Shown here: positions 1-9,688 of the stretch, one piece after another | Layout: each line of letters starts with the position of its first letter | Position numbering within the stretch: position 1 is the stretch's first letter | From: Melampsora larici-populina 98AG31 | Lineage: Eukaryota > Basidiomycota > Pucciniomycetes > Pucciniales > Melampsoraceae | Length of the DNA stretch: 28,880 bases | Direction of reading: 5' to 3' | NCBI RefSeq assembly: GCF_000204055.1 | Contig: NW_006768802.1 | Span: 827,743-856,622 of the forward strand | The notes under the pieces: model-generated | What the model was told of the DNA's origin: nothing | The model's input: the letters and a program-made list of their open reading frames with translations, nothing else | The model's database searches: none | Made by a program: the position numbers and the translations under genes

Positions 1-3000
1 GAGAGTGAACTTGGGCAGGGAGAGGCCGGGGTTGGGTTGTACGCAATGGTCCAGGTGGTGGAATAGGTTGATTCGAGTGTGATGGTGGTCTAGTATGCGG
101 GTTGTTGCTTCTGCGGATCAGCAGGTGAGTGTAGGAAGGGGTTGGTGTCGGTTGAGGAAAAGGGGAATTTCCGGAAGTTGACCGCATGATAGACGAGAAT
201 TGAGCCGGTGGAACGGTAGAGGTTTGCGAGAGGGACGGTGGTGACGTGTAAAGGTCGTAATACGGAGTCGATTGTTGGAATTGGCCGTACTGCGGCATTG
301 GGGGTGCTTCGTAGTAAGGAAATGGAACTGGATCAGGGAGCAACTGTTGAGGAAAAGGTGCTGTGGAGTGAACGGGGTCCGGATCGTAAAGAACTGGGCC
401 GGCGCGAGTTGCGTGAGGAAGCATGAGTTGGATCTGCGAAGCGAGATTGCTGTTTGAGCAAGGTGAAGGATGGTTTTGCCGTGCGTTGTTGCTGTTTGGC
501 AAAGGTTGTGCTGGCCGCTCGGCCGGCTGGGTTGAGTAGTGAAAGGGTAACGGCTCGGGGTTAGCAGATTGATGTGATGAGGAAACGGAAGATGAGGTTT
601 GAGCGGAGCTAGAGGAGGACGACTGGTGAGAAACGGAGGGGGTTGGTGTGATTGTCCTAGGTGTCGTGGAGGTGGCGAGCTCTTCGTTGGCGGGCTCCAA
701 CGCCTGCTCAGGAAGCATTGGTCGGACGCCGTCGTCGAGATCAGCGAGGGCCTCCTCACGTATAGTCATACCCAAACGTCGTGCTAACACATACATGTGT
801 TTGCACGCGGAGTTGGTGCTTGTGAAGTGGGGACAGCTACAATTGTTCACTGAGCCGGCGCGGCCGTTGATGCTAGGGGTCGTGTTGATAGTGTATTTCG
901 TGCGAGGGCGAGTAAAGGAGCCAATAGAGTACTGGCCTGGGAGTCAGCGGTTGGGAAGGTAGGTGTAAGTAACAAGTTAGGCACTTACTTGTGAGTTGCC
1001 AAGCGGGGAGGTAAGGCAGACGAGATTATCGAGGTCCTCATCGGTGTAAGAATTGGCGAGGCCCTTAGCGATATTTTGAAACTTGTTGCTCCGCTGAGCG
1101 CGGAAGCCAAGAGTGGTGGTAAGTAGAATCTGGCAATATTCAGTTTCTACGTCTTCCGTTAAGATATGTAGGAGTTCATCGGGCCGGCAGAGCTTGAGGC
1201 GGTCGAGAAAATTGAACTTGAGGACTCTATGATATGATTCATTATAATTATTTGTATGAATTCCTTGAGTAGGAACATCACGCTCCGAAAGCATGCAATG
1301 CGAGGCGTTGCGAACCCACTGGGTCTCGAAGTATTGGACAAAGGCAGGGTACATATGGCGGTTCTTGCGCTTGAATTCTTGCCAAGCGTCCTTCCAATAG
1401 TCGGAATAGATGACGGCCATAGCTTCCTGATGGAGCTGCACAGCAGGCCCCTCCGGGGCCTAGAACGGGGTGAGCTTGTGAACAATGAGTAAGCAGGAAG
1501 AATGGACTGACGCTAAGGCGGGCTCGTGCCCGTATCGCGCGAGAAACGTGATAAGTACACCAGAAGTGCTTTGGGGGATTGCGGCAACTGGCGTAAGTGG
1601 TGGCAAGGGCGCTTTGGTAGGACAATGCGCAATCCGTCATGAACGCCGTGGGTAATACGCCGATTTCGTCCTTCAGCCATGTGAAGAAGCGGACGAGGCT
1701 AGGTCTGCAAGGGCACGGTGAGTTAGCTTCACAGTGGTTAAGAAGACTATGTTTCACTTACGCCTTTTTGTCCGAGGTGAGGAACCAGGCAACCGGCACT
1801 CCGCTGCCGGTGACGGGATTGCGAATGATAAGCGTTAAGAGTGTAAGTTTGACAGTTGGCCACTCGGGCACATTGTTGGTGATGTTGTGAGTGGAGTCAA
1901 AGCAGATAACACCTTTCCCGTGAAGAAGCAGCTGTTGCTTTTGCCACGGCGATACAAGGCCAATCTGGATGCGTTTATAAGTTGGTCGGATGTCGTTGTA
2001 AACTGAATAACCGCGCTCCGACAACCTTTGAGTCCACTTCATCAACGAAGTAATGAGACTAGGGTCTAGTCTTTGGATGTTTTTGGCAGCGTTGCGAACG
2101 ACATTGCGAAAGTCGGCGTATGAGACGCGGAAGGCCTCAGGAATAACGGACAAGGATTGAAGTTCGTCCTGCGATAGGAGGCGTTAGTTGGAAAACTTAT
2201 GCGTAATGATGAGTGGAAGGGTGAACGAACGGGGAAAAGGTCAGGACAGCGTAACAGTCGCTGAATTGTCCGCCACGTAAGGCCTTCCAAAATCCTGTCG
2301 TTGAGCCATGTCTTCACGACAGCCGGCATGCGCATGTTACGCATGTCTTCTACAGAGAACGGATTATGGTTCTCGTGTTCCCAATGCCACTCGAATTCAA
2401 ATTCACCAGTGAGAGTCTTTTTCAATATAAACTTGGCCGGACATTGAACTTTGATTGAACCGGAAGATTGACGAGTTAATTCTGTGATCTTTTGCTTGAT
2501 TTGTGTGCAAGGATTGCCGGAGGAACTACATTTATACGTTTCGGTCCACTCATGAACCCTTTTGGGGCCACGCTTGCTCGAGGAGGGTGGCTTCTTGGCG
2601 ATGACGACACCGGTGGGTAAATGAAGATGCCCATTGAATCGGCGACCCTTGGTCACCCAACGTGAGGAGGTACACGTCGCGAACACAAGGTCAGTCTCAA
2701 TACCGGGGGTCTTGGGTAGTGTAAGACGAAGGGGTTTTCGATCTCCGAAGTCTGGTGGTGACCTTGAAACATCGCGGACGTAGCGCATGGATGAGGGATT
2801 GAAGTCAAATCCCGGTGTGGGTGGCGCGAGATAAGCCAGTGGTAAAGGCACGAAATCGTAAATATCGGTGCAGCGGGGGTAATGTTCTAAGCCAGAAAGG
2901 ATTCTGCGATTATGGCGAGTGTGAGATCTAGTGGAGGGGAGTTGGAGGTAGTCACCGCCGGGACGAGAGCTCGGCGTGCGTCGAGGTTTGTGTGGTTGCA

Positions 3001-3001
3001 T
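1..3001 (-). CDS. Mutator-like (MULE) DNA transposase, 3' end beyond window
   Basis: Five exons read on the minus strand: 3001-2231, 2168-1762, 1704-1512, 1435-989 and 931 to beyond base 1. All introns are GT-AG and keep the frame; 916 residues are visible without a stop. The start is the first ATG after an in-frame TGA at 3064-3062. Residues about 150-215 resemble a FAR1/WRKY-GCM1 zinc finger (Cys158, Cys187, His209, His212). The MULE catalytic core follows, with Asp348 in CFDSTHN, Asp417 in FMTDCAL, a C-x2-H at 442-445 and Glu523 in TNNYNESYHRVLK. A SWIM zinc finger follows the core (Cys637, Cys639, Cys649, His651). After it comes a Ser/Pro/Gln-rich tail of more than 250 residues that is open to the window edge. 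The family cuts and pastes DNA in the nucleus. The intact frame suggests a recent element or a domesticated copy; the element ends were not found, so which of these applies is open. Confidence 0.88.
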
Positions 3002-3941
3002 ACTAGCAGATGGCGTATGCGGCGAAAAAGGACTTGGCAAAAATTTCGGACGAAGTCTCAATCAAAGCAAGCGTTGTTTGGTGTACCAGACGTCTTTGCC
3101 GAGCTCGAAGGGGGCCCATGTCGGTGTCTGACTCACGGCGGCTTTACGCATATCAATATCGCCTTGCAATTATCAAAAATCAATCACACTCAAGCAATTC
3201 CAACGGGAATGCAAGGAAGTGCGTTACGATCCGCTTGTCGCAGACAAAATGGGCCGCAAAATCGCGGCAAATATCAACCAATCCCGTTCCAAGGGAAATC
3301 ATGCAATCGGGTGTCACGCATCGGCAAATCGCCACACACAGCACCTGCTTGCGCTCGGCAAACACTATCCTGGCACGTGGCAGTCCGGTGCAAGACCGCA
3401 ACGCTCAGCGTTACATGGTTCCGCGCAATCAATGATGGCGAGGATGGGCATATTCAGTAGTAGGTCAGATTTAAATTGCAGTTCAGGACTGTGCCAGTGC
3501 AGCGGTCGCGGCAGCCGACAGGCAGAGCGAAGCTCACGCTGATGCTGCCTTCTTTTACGGGTGATATTGCCGTTGGCGCTGCAAATTGCATGTTTATCGA
3601 AAGGAATGACGGAGACGTCTTAACCGGATTTCAACCACGGAATCACTGAGTCGAAGTTCAAACACCGACGTTTGGCCCCGCTACGCGGGCCCCGTTGGTA
3701 GATCCATCGCTTGTGCCGAGTTGTGGATTGTGACCGTGTCGGGTATGTCAAATCAGTTACCGTTGTTTGAAATCATTTTTGATTCAATATCATTTCAATT
3801 CACTTGTCAGCCCCAAATCGCATTTGGATTTTCCTCTCTGGCGGATGCATACAGAGATTTGCGTTAGTTCTTTTGAAACGTGCGGGTAGAATAGTTTCAG
3901 GGGATGGTGCGAGGCAGAACACGGTCGCACTTGAGCATAAC
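3002..3941. other. Non-coding stretch 5' of the MULE gene
   Basis: No gene is supported here. Short open frames exist on both strands but lack family motifs, splice structure or good starts. The stretch probably contains the MULE promoter and possibly its right terminal inverted repeat. That repeat cannot be recognised because the other end of the element lies outside the window. A small GC-rich hairpin (GGCCCCGC / GCGGGCCCC) sits near 3674-3693. Confidence 0.5.
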
Positions 3942-4620
3942 TAGGAACGTTCCCTAGATGATTAAGGAACATAGTTCCTACGCCCAAAGTGTCAATTGCA
4001 ATTGATATTACGTCTCACCTGTCTCAGTACATGTCCCCGGTACAGATACCGTGACCAATCGAGATCATCCTCCCACCTCCTTCCACCCATGCAACCCGTT
4101 TGCAACTTCAAAAGTTGTCAAGTTTTTCTCAACCATCGTCGGGTTTATATGTGTTGTTTTCATTTCCTTACGTTGATTGAATCATTAGACATCGATGGTT
4201 CAAAAATCATGTCGTTATGTGTAGCTCATCTTGATAACAATCCTCATTCTCCATCCGGTTCTAAGCAATATGTAGAGTCTATTATGTTTATCGAGCGTGG
4301 CTAAAAATTTCCTGATGTCCTCCGTTGTGGTCCTGCGAAGGTTGCATTATTGTGTTTTAGCAGACAATCATCAATGCCATTGACACGGCTACTTGGTTGG
4401 GCATCCAAAAGCGAGGAGGACCTCGCTCCTTGTGTATAGCTGGATAACAGTGGATAACACGTTACACATTGGGAGTTGGTGTATTGGGTATCTCACTGTG
4501 TAACACATCGGTCTGTAGTCTGACACTGCGGTTGGCAGGGATGTGCAATATGCATGTGTGATACTTGTTTAGGAACGTTCCTTAGGGTTCTTAAGGAACC
4601 TTTTTTAGGGAACATTCCCA
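3942..4620. repeat. Possible non-autonomous element with GGAAYGTTCCCTA inverted ends
   Basis: The left end reads TAGGAACGTTCCCTA (3942-3956). The reverse complement of the right end (4606-4620) reads TGGGAATGTTCCCTA, 13 of 15 bases the same. Both arms continue with more GGAAC/GTTCC blocks, and AGGAACGTTCC also occurs at 4571-4581. The 679-bp interior has no convincing gene. No target-site duplication is evident, so this could be a MITE, a foldback element or a chance cluster of a palindromic motif. Confidence 0.35.
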
Positions 4621-5063
4621 ATTATGCGCGGATGCGACCATGCCCTCGTGCGAGGGCTGCTGGCATAGCGGCGCGGGATCCGAGTCTCACCGATGTATAG
4701 TTTGTCGACTTGTCCTCCGAGTTCCAGCAAACCGCGAGTTTCTGTAGGACGTATGTAGTCTTCATCTCAAACCGATCGTTTTTGTGACGCAGGCTCGATG
4801 TAAAATTGTGGATGGTAAGCGTCATAAAAGGTGACCATCCATCATTCTAGAATTCCGCCTTTGGAACAAGCTTTCTTACAATCATTTGCATTCATTTCTT
4901 GAGCAACTTTTTGAGATATCTGTCCTTCTTATTTTGCCTCCAACGCTGCTCTCGTGCAGCTATACAATCAACCTATCATCCACGCCTCTCTGAATTCCAA
5001 ATCCGGGCTCTGCCTTCTTCCTGATACCACTACATTCCCCAGCGGTTTTCAAGCTTACACGGC
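4621..5063. other. Intergenic region upstream of the secreted-protein gene
   Basis: No gene is seen. The last 200 bases before the start at 5064 are pyrimidine-rich on the plus strand, as is common in fungal leaders. No clear TATA box could be assigned. Confidence 0.4.
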
Positions 5064-6047
5064 ATGAAGATGAGATCTCTCCGTATCTTCGCCCCCTACG
5101 CTCTTCTGATTCTCTGCGGATTGGTCAATTGGACCCATTCAAATCCCACACCTATGACAGAAAGTGATGTGGCCAATTTGGTAGCTGATGAAAGTCTTAG
5201 TGATGGAAAATTTGTCACGACTGGCGTCAACCACGGTCGCACGGCTGATCCTTCATCACAAGTTCTAGAAAGAGTGGAGCCAGAAAGTGCAAAAACAAAC
5301 GAAAATTTCAAATCATTGGCCGGTGATGATGCAAGAGGGAGTCAAACTAACCACGCAAGTAAACCAAAGACGCCGGCTCAAGGAGAAAAGAAGACATTTC
5401 TGCAAAAACTCCGATCCTTCTTTGCTGATGGGCCAGTCAAAGTCCGGAAAAAAATCAAGCAATGGTTCTCGAAGGCAAAACCCTCTAAATATGACAAAAA
5501 GAAGGTCAACAACCCCAAGGCAAATCCGAAAAAAGACCTGTTATATATTCCTGAACCCAAGACATCAGCGGTAGAGAATTCAGCTAAAGAAAAACCAAAT
5601 GATTCATCGGTTCACGTGCAACAGATTGGGAACAAAAAGCCTCAGGAGGAATTTAGAACCCCCACACCTCGGATCAAGGAGGCATCTCAACAAGATGAAT
5701 TCTTCGCATCAGATAGGTCGGTCAAGGACTGGGAAGAGATTGAGAATATGTTCTCACCTTTGTCTGCTTTTGACGAATCAGAAGAGGTAAAAGGTAGCCA
5801 ACATGATGTCCTAGCATTTATAAATGGGCGCATCCATGAAGTGACAGCCATCTTAGAAAAACCAGAAACAATTCCTTCAGGTTTTCCAATGGATCAAGAA
5901 TTTCTGAAAACGTTGCAGAAAACCATGGAGGATGAAGAATCTCAATATCGTTCCTCGCGGTCAATAGTAGAAAAAGCCAAATTCACTTTCACAAAGGAGG
6001 AAAATAAATCACTGCATACTGGTTGGAATATCATAATTCTGGATTGA
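5064..6047 (+). CDS. Candidate secreted protein, cysteine-free, unknown function
   Basis: Single open frame of 327 residues starting ATGAAGATG. Residues 1-26 look like a signal peptide: basic n-region, hydrophobic core around IFAPYALLILCGL, and a likely cut after WTHS. The only cysteine (18) is in the signal, so the predicted mature protein has none. It is hydrophilic and lysine/glutamate-rich. Residues 109-157 are strongly basic and include KVRKKIKQWF, which could act as a nuclear signal or bind RNA or DNA. The motif PEPKTSAVEN (164-173) recurs out of frame downstream at 6236, showing an old internal duplication. The end WNIIILD may be the result of a frameshift, because a coding-like stretch continues in another frame. 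No known domain is recognised. A plant-pathogen effector is a reasonable guess from the secretion signal and composition, but it is inference only. Confidence 0.6.
   Translation: MKMRSLRIFAPYALLILCGLVNWTHSNPTPMTESDVANLVADESLSDGKFVTTGVNHGRTADPSSQVLERVEPESAKTNENFKSLAGDDARGSQTNHASKPKTPAQGEKKTFLQKLRSFFADGPVKVRKKIKQWFSKAKPSKYDKKKVNNPKANPKKDLLYIPEPKTSAVENSAKEKPNDSSVHVQQIGNKKPQEEFRTPTPRIKEASQQDEFFASDRSVKDWEEIENMFSPLSAFDESEEVKGSQHDVLAFINGRIHEVTAILEKPETIPSGFPMDQEFLKTLQKTMEDEESQYRSSRSIVEKAKFTFTKEENKSLHTGWNIIILD
5550..5613 (+). repeat. Internal duplication, copy 1 (PEPxTSAVEN module)
   Basis: About 64 bp beginning CCTGAACCCAAGACATCAGC. It matches 6236-6300 with scattered substitutions and is in the reading frame of the secreted-protein gene. 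Confidence 0.75.
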
Positions 6048-6313
6048 GTACATGCATTGACAATTTAAATGTAATACAACAATTGGAACACACCCTTACA
6101 AGTGAAGAGAAATCGATAAAATATGATGAAATACTCGAAGAATTGAAATCTCTCAAGGAGGGATTTGAGGAAAGCTCTAGAAAACAAATTGCATTTAATG
6201 ACTGGTTAAATAGCTGGAAGAGTAGTATAAAACCACCTGAACCCAATACATCAGCGGTAGAGAATCCGGCCAAATAAACAAAAAATGATACATTGGTTCC
6301 ATCTGAATTGTCT
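6008..6313 (+). pseudogene. Frame-shifted, decayed 3' extension of the secreted-protein gene
   Basis: The frame opening after the TAA at 6005-6007 runs to TAA 6275-6277. It encodes a charged, helix-like stretch with good coding character (for example LEELKSLKEGFEESSRK). It ends in PEPNTSAVENPAK, a near copy of residues 164-176 of the upstream protein. Beyond its stop the DNA still aligns with the first repeat: the TAA matches a GAA codon in the first copy. The next in-frame stop is TGA at 6311-6313. This fits a longer ancestral gene that has since gained a frameshift and a nonsense change. No good splice pair joining the two frames was found, so an intron is less likely than decay or a sequencing error. 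Confidence 0.45.
6236..6300 (+). repeat. Internal duplication, copy 2 (PEPxTSAVEN module)
   Basis: Begins CCTGAACCCAATACATCAGC and aligns with 5550-5613. It lies in a different frame from the main gene and carries a TAA where copy 1 has GAA. Confidence 0.75.
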
Positions 6314-6389
6314 TGACTGCAAGGGTTTCATTTTGACTTATTCTCTTTTGTTAAGCCTTATGTTATTTCTTTACTTATCAGCTTTTATA

Positions 6390-6640
6390 TGAGTTACTGT
6401 GTTTGTTTTTATATTCTTCTACATATTGTACCACAGAGAAGGTCTACTTAGAATACAAGACTGTAGACTTTGTCTACTTGGTTTTTTGTGCTAAAATAGC
6501 CAATGGCCTGTGAGTTATTGCTTTATGTTTTGATCTTCTTCTATGTATTGTACCACAAAGAAGGTCCACTTAGGTTATAAGGCCATAAACTATGTCGAAT
6601 TAATTTTGGCCTTAGTTTTTGACACTAAACTACATGGTGT
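6390..6640 (+). repeat. Degenerate tandem duplication, unit about 120 bp
   Basis: Two copies start near 6390 and 6510. Both carry GAGTTAYTG, then TTCTTCTAyrTATTGTACCA, AGAAGGTCYACTTAG and a later CTAAA block. The copies are perhaps 75 percent alike by eye. No coding potential is seen. Confidence 0.55.
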
Positions 6641-6680
6641 GTGTGGGAGGCTGTGGCCTGTGGTTCTTGTAACCAGGTAG

Positions 6681-6750
6681 GCTCTCTGCTCCCTTTTCTC
6701 AGGACTTAACGTCTGGAGCCAGCAGAGAGCTTCATTGGTAGGTCCTGAGA
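6681..6750. repeat. Two interleaved inverted repeats
   Basis: GCTCTCTGCT at 6681-6690 is complementary to AGCAGAGAGC at 6721-6730 (10 of 10). TCTCAGGAC at 6697-6705 is complementary to GTCCTGAGA at 6742-6750 (9 of 9). The arms interleave (a, b, a', b'), which as RNA would be an H-type pseudoknot topology. The direct repeat GAGGTCTGTGCGC lies alongside at 6749-6761 and 6787-6799. No known RNA family is recognised. Confidence 0.5.
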
Positions 6751-7116
6751 GGTCTGTGCGCCCATCTTTACAGTTTATCAATATCTGAGGTCTGTGCGCT
6801 GGAGCTTTTGGGCAATATCTCTCAGGAAATCATGTTCTCACTCTCCCCCAAATACCATCTTCAAATTTAGATCTCTTATAATGTACATAACATCCTTTCC
6901 TCAAACCACTTTCATTTGTATCTTCTTTCCAATTTATTTCTTTCCTCTTTCTTTGATTTGACCTACAATTTCAACTATCATTCATACAAAACAAGACAAC
7001 CTACCATCATCTGCATCTCTAACTCTCCTTCAAGCTACTGAATTCCTCTTCTGCTGTTGCTTCTTCCTTCACCTTGCGTTCTAGTTTCATTAAGTTCCAA
7101 TGGTGCTTTGAATCCT

Positions 7117-7890
7117 TTACATCATCTTTGGTATATTTGCATAAGGATGCGGGTATGCCTTTGATCCCCAGAATCTCAACCTTGTAGTATCTTCCAGAGG
7201 CTGACTATCATTCCACTTGAACATCACACCTCCTTCCCAAAAGGAATGTCCCAATATATTGTTACTGTTGTTGTGTTTCTTCCAGATCTTCTTATAAATA
7301 TTCATTGCTACAGATTTCAATGGTTTCACCAGCTTTCTGTTTTCAGTATGAGACACAGCGCCCACAACCCCCAACACCAGTGCAGGACAGTGCACTTTTT
7401 GTGAAAGGTGCACTGAGCTGCCATTTGTAATACCAGCCACTGTGGTGTGATGTGCAAATTGTTCAGTGTGTTGAAATTGCAAAAACCCATGTTCTGTAAA
7501 AATAACAGTGAAGCACAGCACAGTAGTCAATTGATTGTGGGGAGAAACTCAAAATTTGAGAAAAATGACAAAACAATAAGAAAAAAGGTTTCAAGGGCAT
7601 GAAATTTACAGCATGAAATGCACATCCTATTGAATATTGGCCACAACAACAAAAATGTAATAAAGATGATTGAGAAAAACAAGAGAAGTAAAAAAAGAGA
7701 GACAATATAGGAAAAGTAAAGTGTTGCTCCTGTTTTCTTGTTAGTCCAGCTTCTAACAAAATGTTCCACAGCTGCCACTACCATTCCCAGCTCTCCATTT
7801 GGAACACACTTCTGTCTGAGCCATTGACATATGCCAGCAACTTGTTCAATTGGTACTTCCCACCAAAGGCGCAACACATTTATAAGTGAC
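7117..7890 (-). pseudogene. Unidentified two-part coding-like region, possibly relic
   Basis: Reading leftward, a stretch near 7890-7700 encodes LRLWWEVPIEQVAGICQWLR and more with good coding character. After an AT-rich gap with a strong acceptor (TATTTTTACAG, about 7493), a second frame runs to TAA at 7117. It includes FWEGGVMFKWND and ends in IPKMM. An acceptor-like CAATAG also precedes the first part. No convincing donor was found for the gap, and no family is recognised. It could be a real small multi-exon gene or a decayed transposon gene. Confidence 0.35.
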
Positions 7891-8063
7891 TTCTATTGTA
7901 GCTAGGAGGATAAAAGACCAACTAGGTGCACATGTAAAATTTGCATACACAACAAGGTTGGGTGGGCCAAAAATACAGGACAACAGAGGGAAAAATTCTA
8001 TCAGCCCTGAGTACACATACATGTACCCAAAACTAACTTTTAACATTAAAAACATTATATATC

Positions 8064-8737
8064 ATGTTCCTTGACAATCCCTATGCACTAACAGGAACTC
8101 AATGCTTCATTGATCCACTAGACGGATCTAACTGGGAAGTGAGACAGACTAGATGGGACAATCCCAGCCAACCTGATCCAAAAGGAGACAAGTTAGAACC
8201 TACACGTTCAACACAGTCAGTAAAGTCTGCACTCTGGTCTCAAAACAGACACAAAAACGCACAAACCCCCAATCTTATAACCACCTATATAACCAAGCGG
8301 TGAAAAACAACTCCCAGCCTTACTTCTAATCAGGGACCAACAACCAAGGAGGGGTTCAAATCAATCCCAACTTCAGGGAAGCAGGAGAAATATATTGCCA
8401 ACTTTAGGGAAGATAACAATAGGGGAGGTAGAGGTGGAGCAAGAAAAGGTGGAGAGTGGGAGTGGGAGTTGGGGAAGGCCACAAAGCAAAGGAGATGCTG
8501 GTAACCACAGCAGTTCAAGTTCACAAGTGAACAGAACAAAGACAGTAGGTGATGCAACCAAGAGGAAGTGAGTGTCATTAGCTAGTGAATCTCGACTTCA
8601 AAGACATGAATGCAATGGAACCAAAACTTGAGAAACCAGACACAATCTGAGTGAGAATGTCAGAATGAGAACTGACCAAATGCTTCACCTTGCCACACAA
8701 CAACTTGGCCACCTGAAGAGCAAGCTAATGAGATACA
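8064..8737 (+). pseudogene. Relic reading frame ending at a MITE insertion
   Basis: One frame is open from about 8064 to TGA 8301-8303. An overlapping second frame runs from 8292 to 8737, interrupted only by TGA at 8569-8571 and one more TGA near 8630. The translated pieces look like protein: an E/V-rich segment, GSGSWGRPQSKGDAGNHSSS, and a helix-forming LHLATQQLGHLKSKLMRY directly before the MITE at 8739. All interruptions in this frame are TGA, which CGA codons give by C-to-T change. No family is recognised; an old transposon gag or accessory gene is one possibility. Confidence 0.35.
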
Positions 8738-8738
8738 C

Positions 8739-8930
8739 CACTGCCAACATATTTACCTTGGATCACAAAATCCAAGGTATTCTTGGATTGATGCTGTCCG
8801 AGGTTATGATCTGAGGTAATTCTCAGTGCATAAGAACCCCTCGGACAAAAACCTCTGACAAGGTCTGTCCGAGGTTTTGCCTCCAATGATGCCCCGGATT
8901 TCTCAACCCAAGGCATCTATGTTGGCAGTG
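8739..8930. mobile_element. 192-bp MITE, copy 1 (CACTG-type ends)
   Basis: Perfect 13-bp terminal inverted repeats CACTGCCAACATA and TATGTTGGCAGTG. The interior is built of short palindromes around GTCCGAGG and CCAAGG. A second copy of exactly the same length lies at 21439-21630. The flanks are CAC and CCC, a weak 3-bp target duplication. CACTG ends with a 3-bp duplication suggest the CACTA/EnSpm superfamily; PIF/Harbinger is the alternative. It has no coding capacity and would depend on a transposase supplied elsewhere. Confidence 0.8.
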
Positions 8931-9688
8931 CCCAATGTGTCAACAAACCTGAGACCCGCAAGTGAGGAACGGAGGCAACCTGAACCCCACGGGAAGTGGC
9001 CAACTAAAGCCGCTGTTTTGGCAGCGCCTACATGGGTTTTCTGTGGGCTGCAGATAGCAATGGCCTTCTTAAAAGTTTATTCCTATAGACCCCTGCAAAA
9101 GATAATTGATGAGTAGTTTGGTTGGAGTTTGCAAGTTGTGAGGAATCTGTACTTTCTTCCTAGCTTTGGATTCTCTCACTGCTAAACCTCTGACAACAAG
9201 GTATGGGTTTAGACCTTGCATACCAAACTATTTCATGGAACTAGGCCTTAAGATGTGCCTTAGTTAAGAGTATCATTCTCAGACTCATTCTTGATGTTGC
9301 ATAATGCATTTGGGCTTCATTCATTAAGCTTAGTCTTAGTAATCTTCTGGTTTTTGAGTGGATGAAGAAATATATCAAATGTACTGAATCACCATTGGAT
9401 GTGTCAAATACTCACCGTGGACCTCTCATTCAATCCATGATCCTCATATCCACCTAAGCTGTATTCTCAATTGACAACCCTTGGAGCCAGGATTTAACTA
9501 CACGCTTCTCTGAAAATAACTCCACTTTTATATTAGGAATTCTATATTCATTTCACGACAGCCTACATCTTCCTTGAGGACACATCTTTGCTATCAGATG
9601 TTACCATAACATCTATCACCTACGAAATTGCACTCTTACAATTATAAGCATATCACACGTGTCCTGCTCTATAGAAAACATCTTGAAG
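8931..9688. other. Right flank of MITE copy 1: possible relic frame, then non-coding
   Basis: A frame that continues out of the MITE is open to TAG 9114-9116 (plus strand) and includes KWPTKAAVLAAPTWVF. It may be the continuation of the relic left of the MITE, but the frame does not join by simple excision. From 9117 to 9688 nothing is recognised. Confidence 0.3.

Noticed and set aside
118..759. 213-codon minus-strand frame rich in Pro, Ser and His
   Set aside because: It is the out-of-frame shadow of the MULE exon 5, whose own frame is open from 931 to the window edge and continues the SWIM domain.
2912..3460. 182-codon plus-strand frame
   Set aside because: It overlaps the MULE first exon on the opposite strand and has no family motif or good start.
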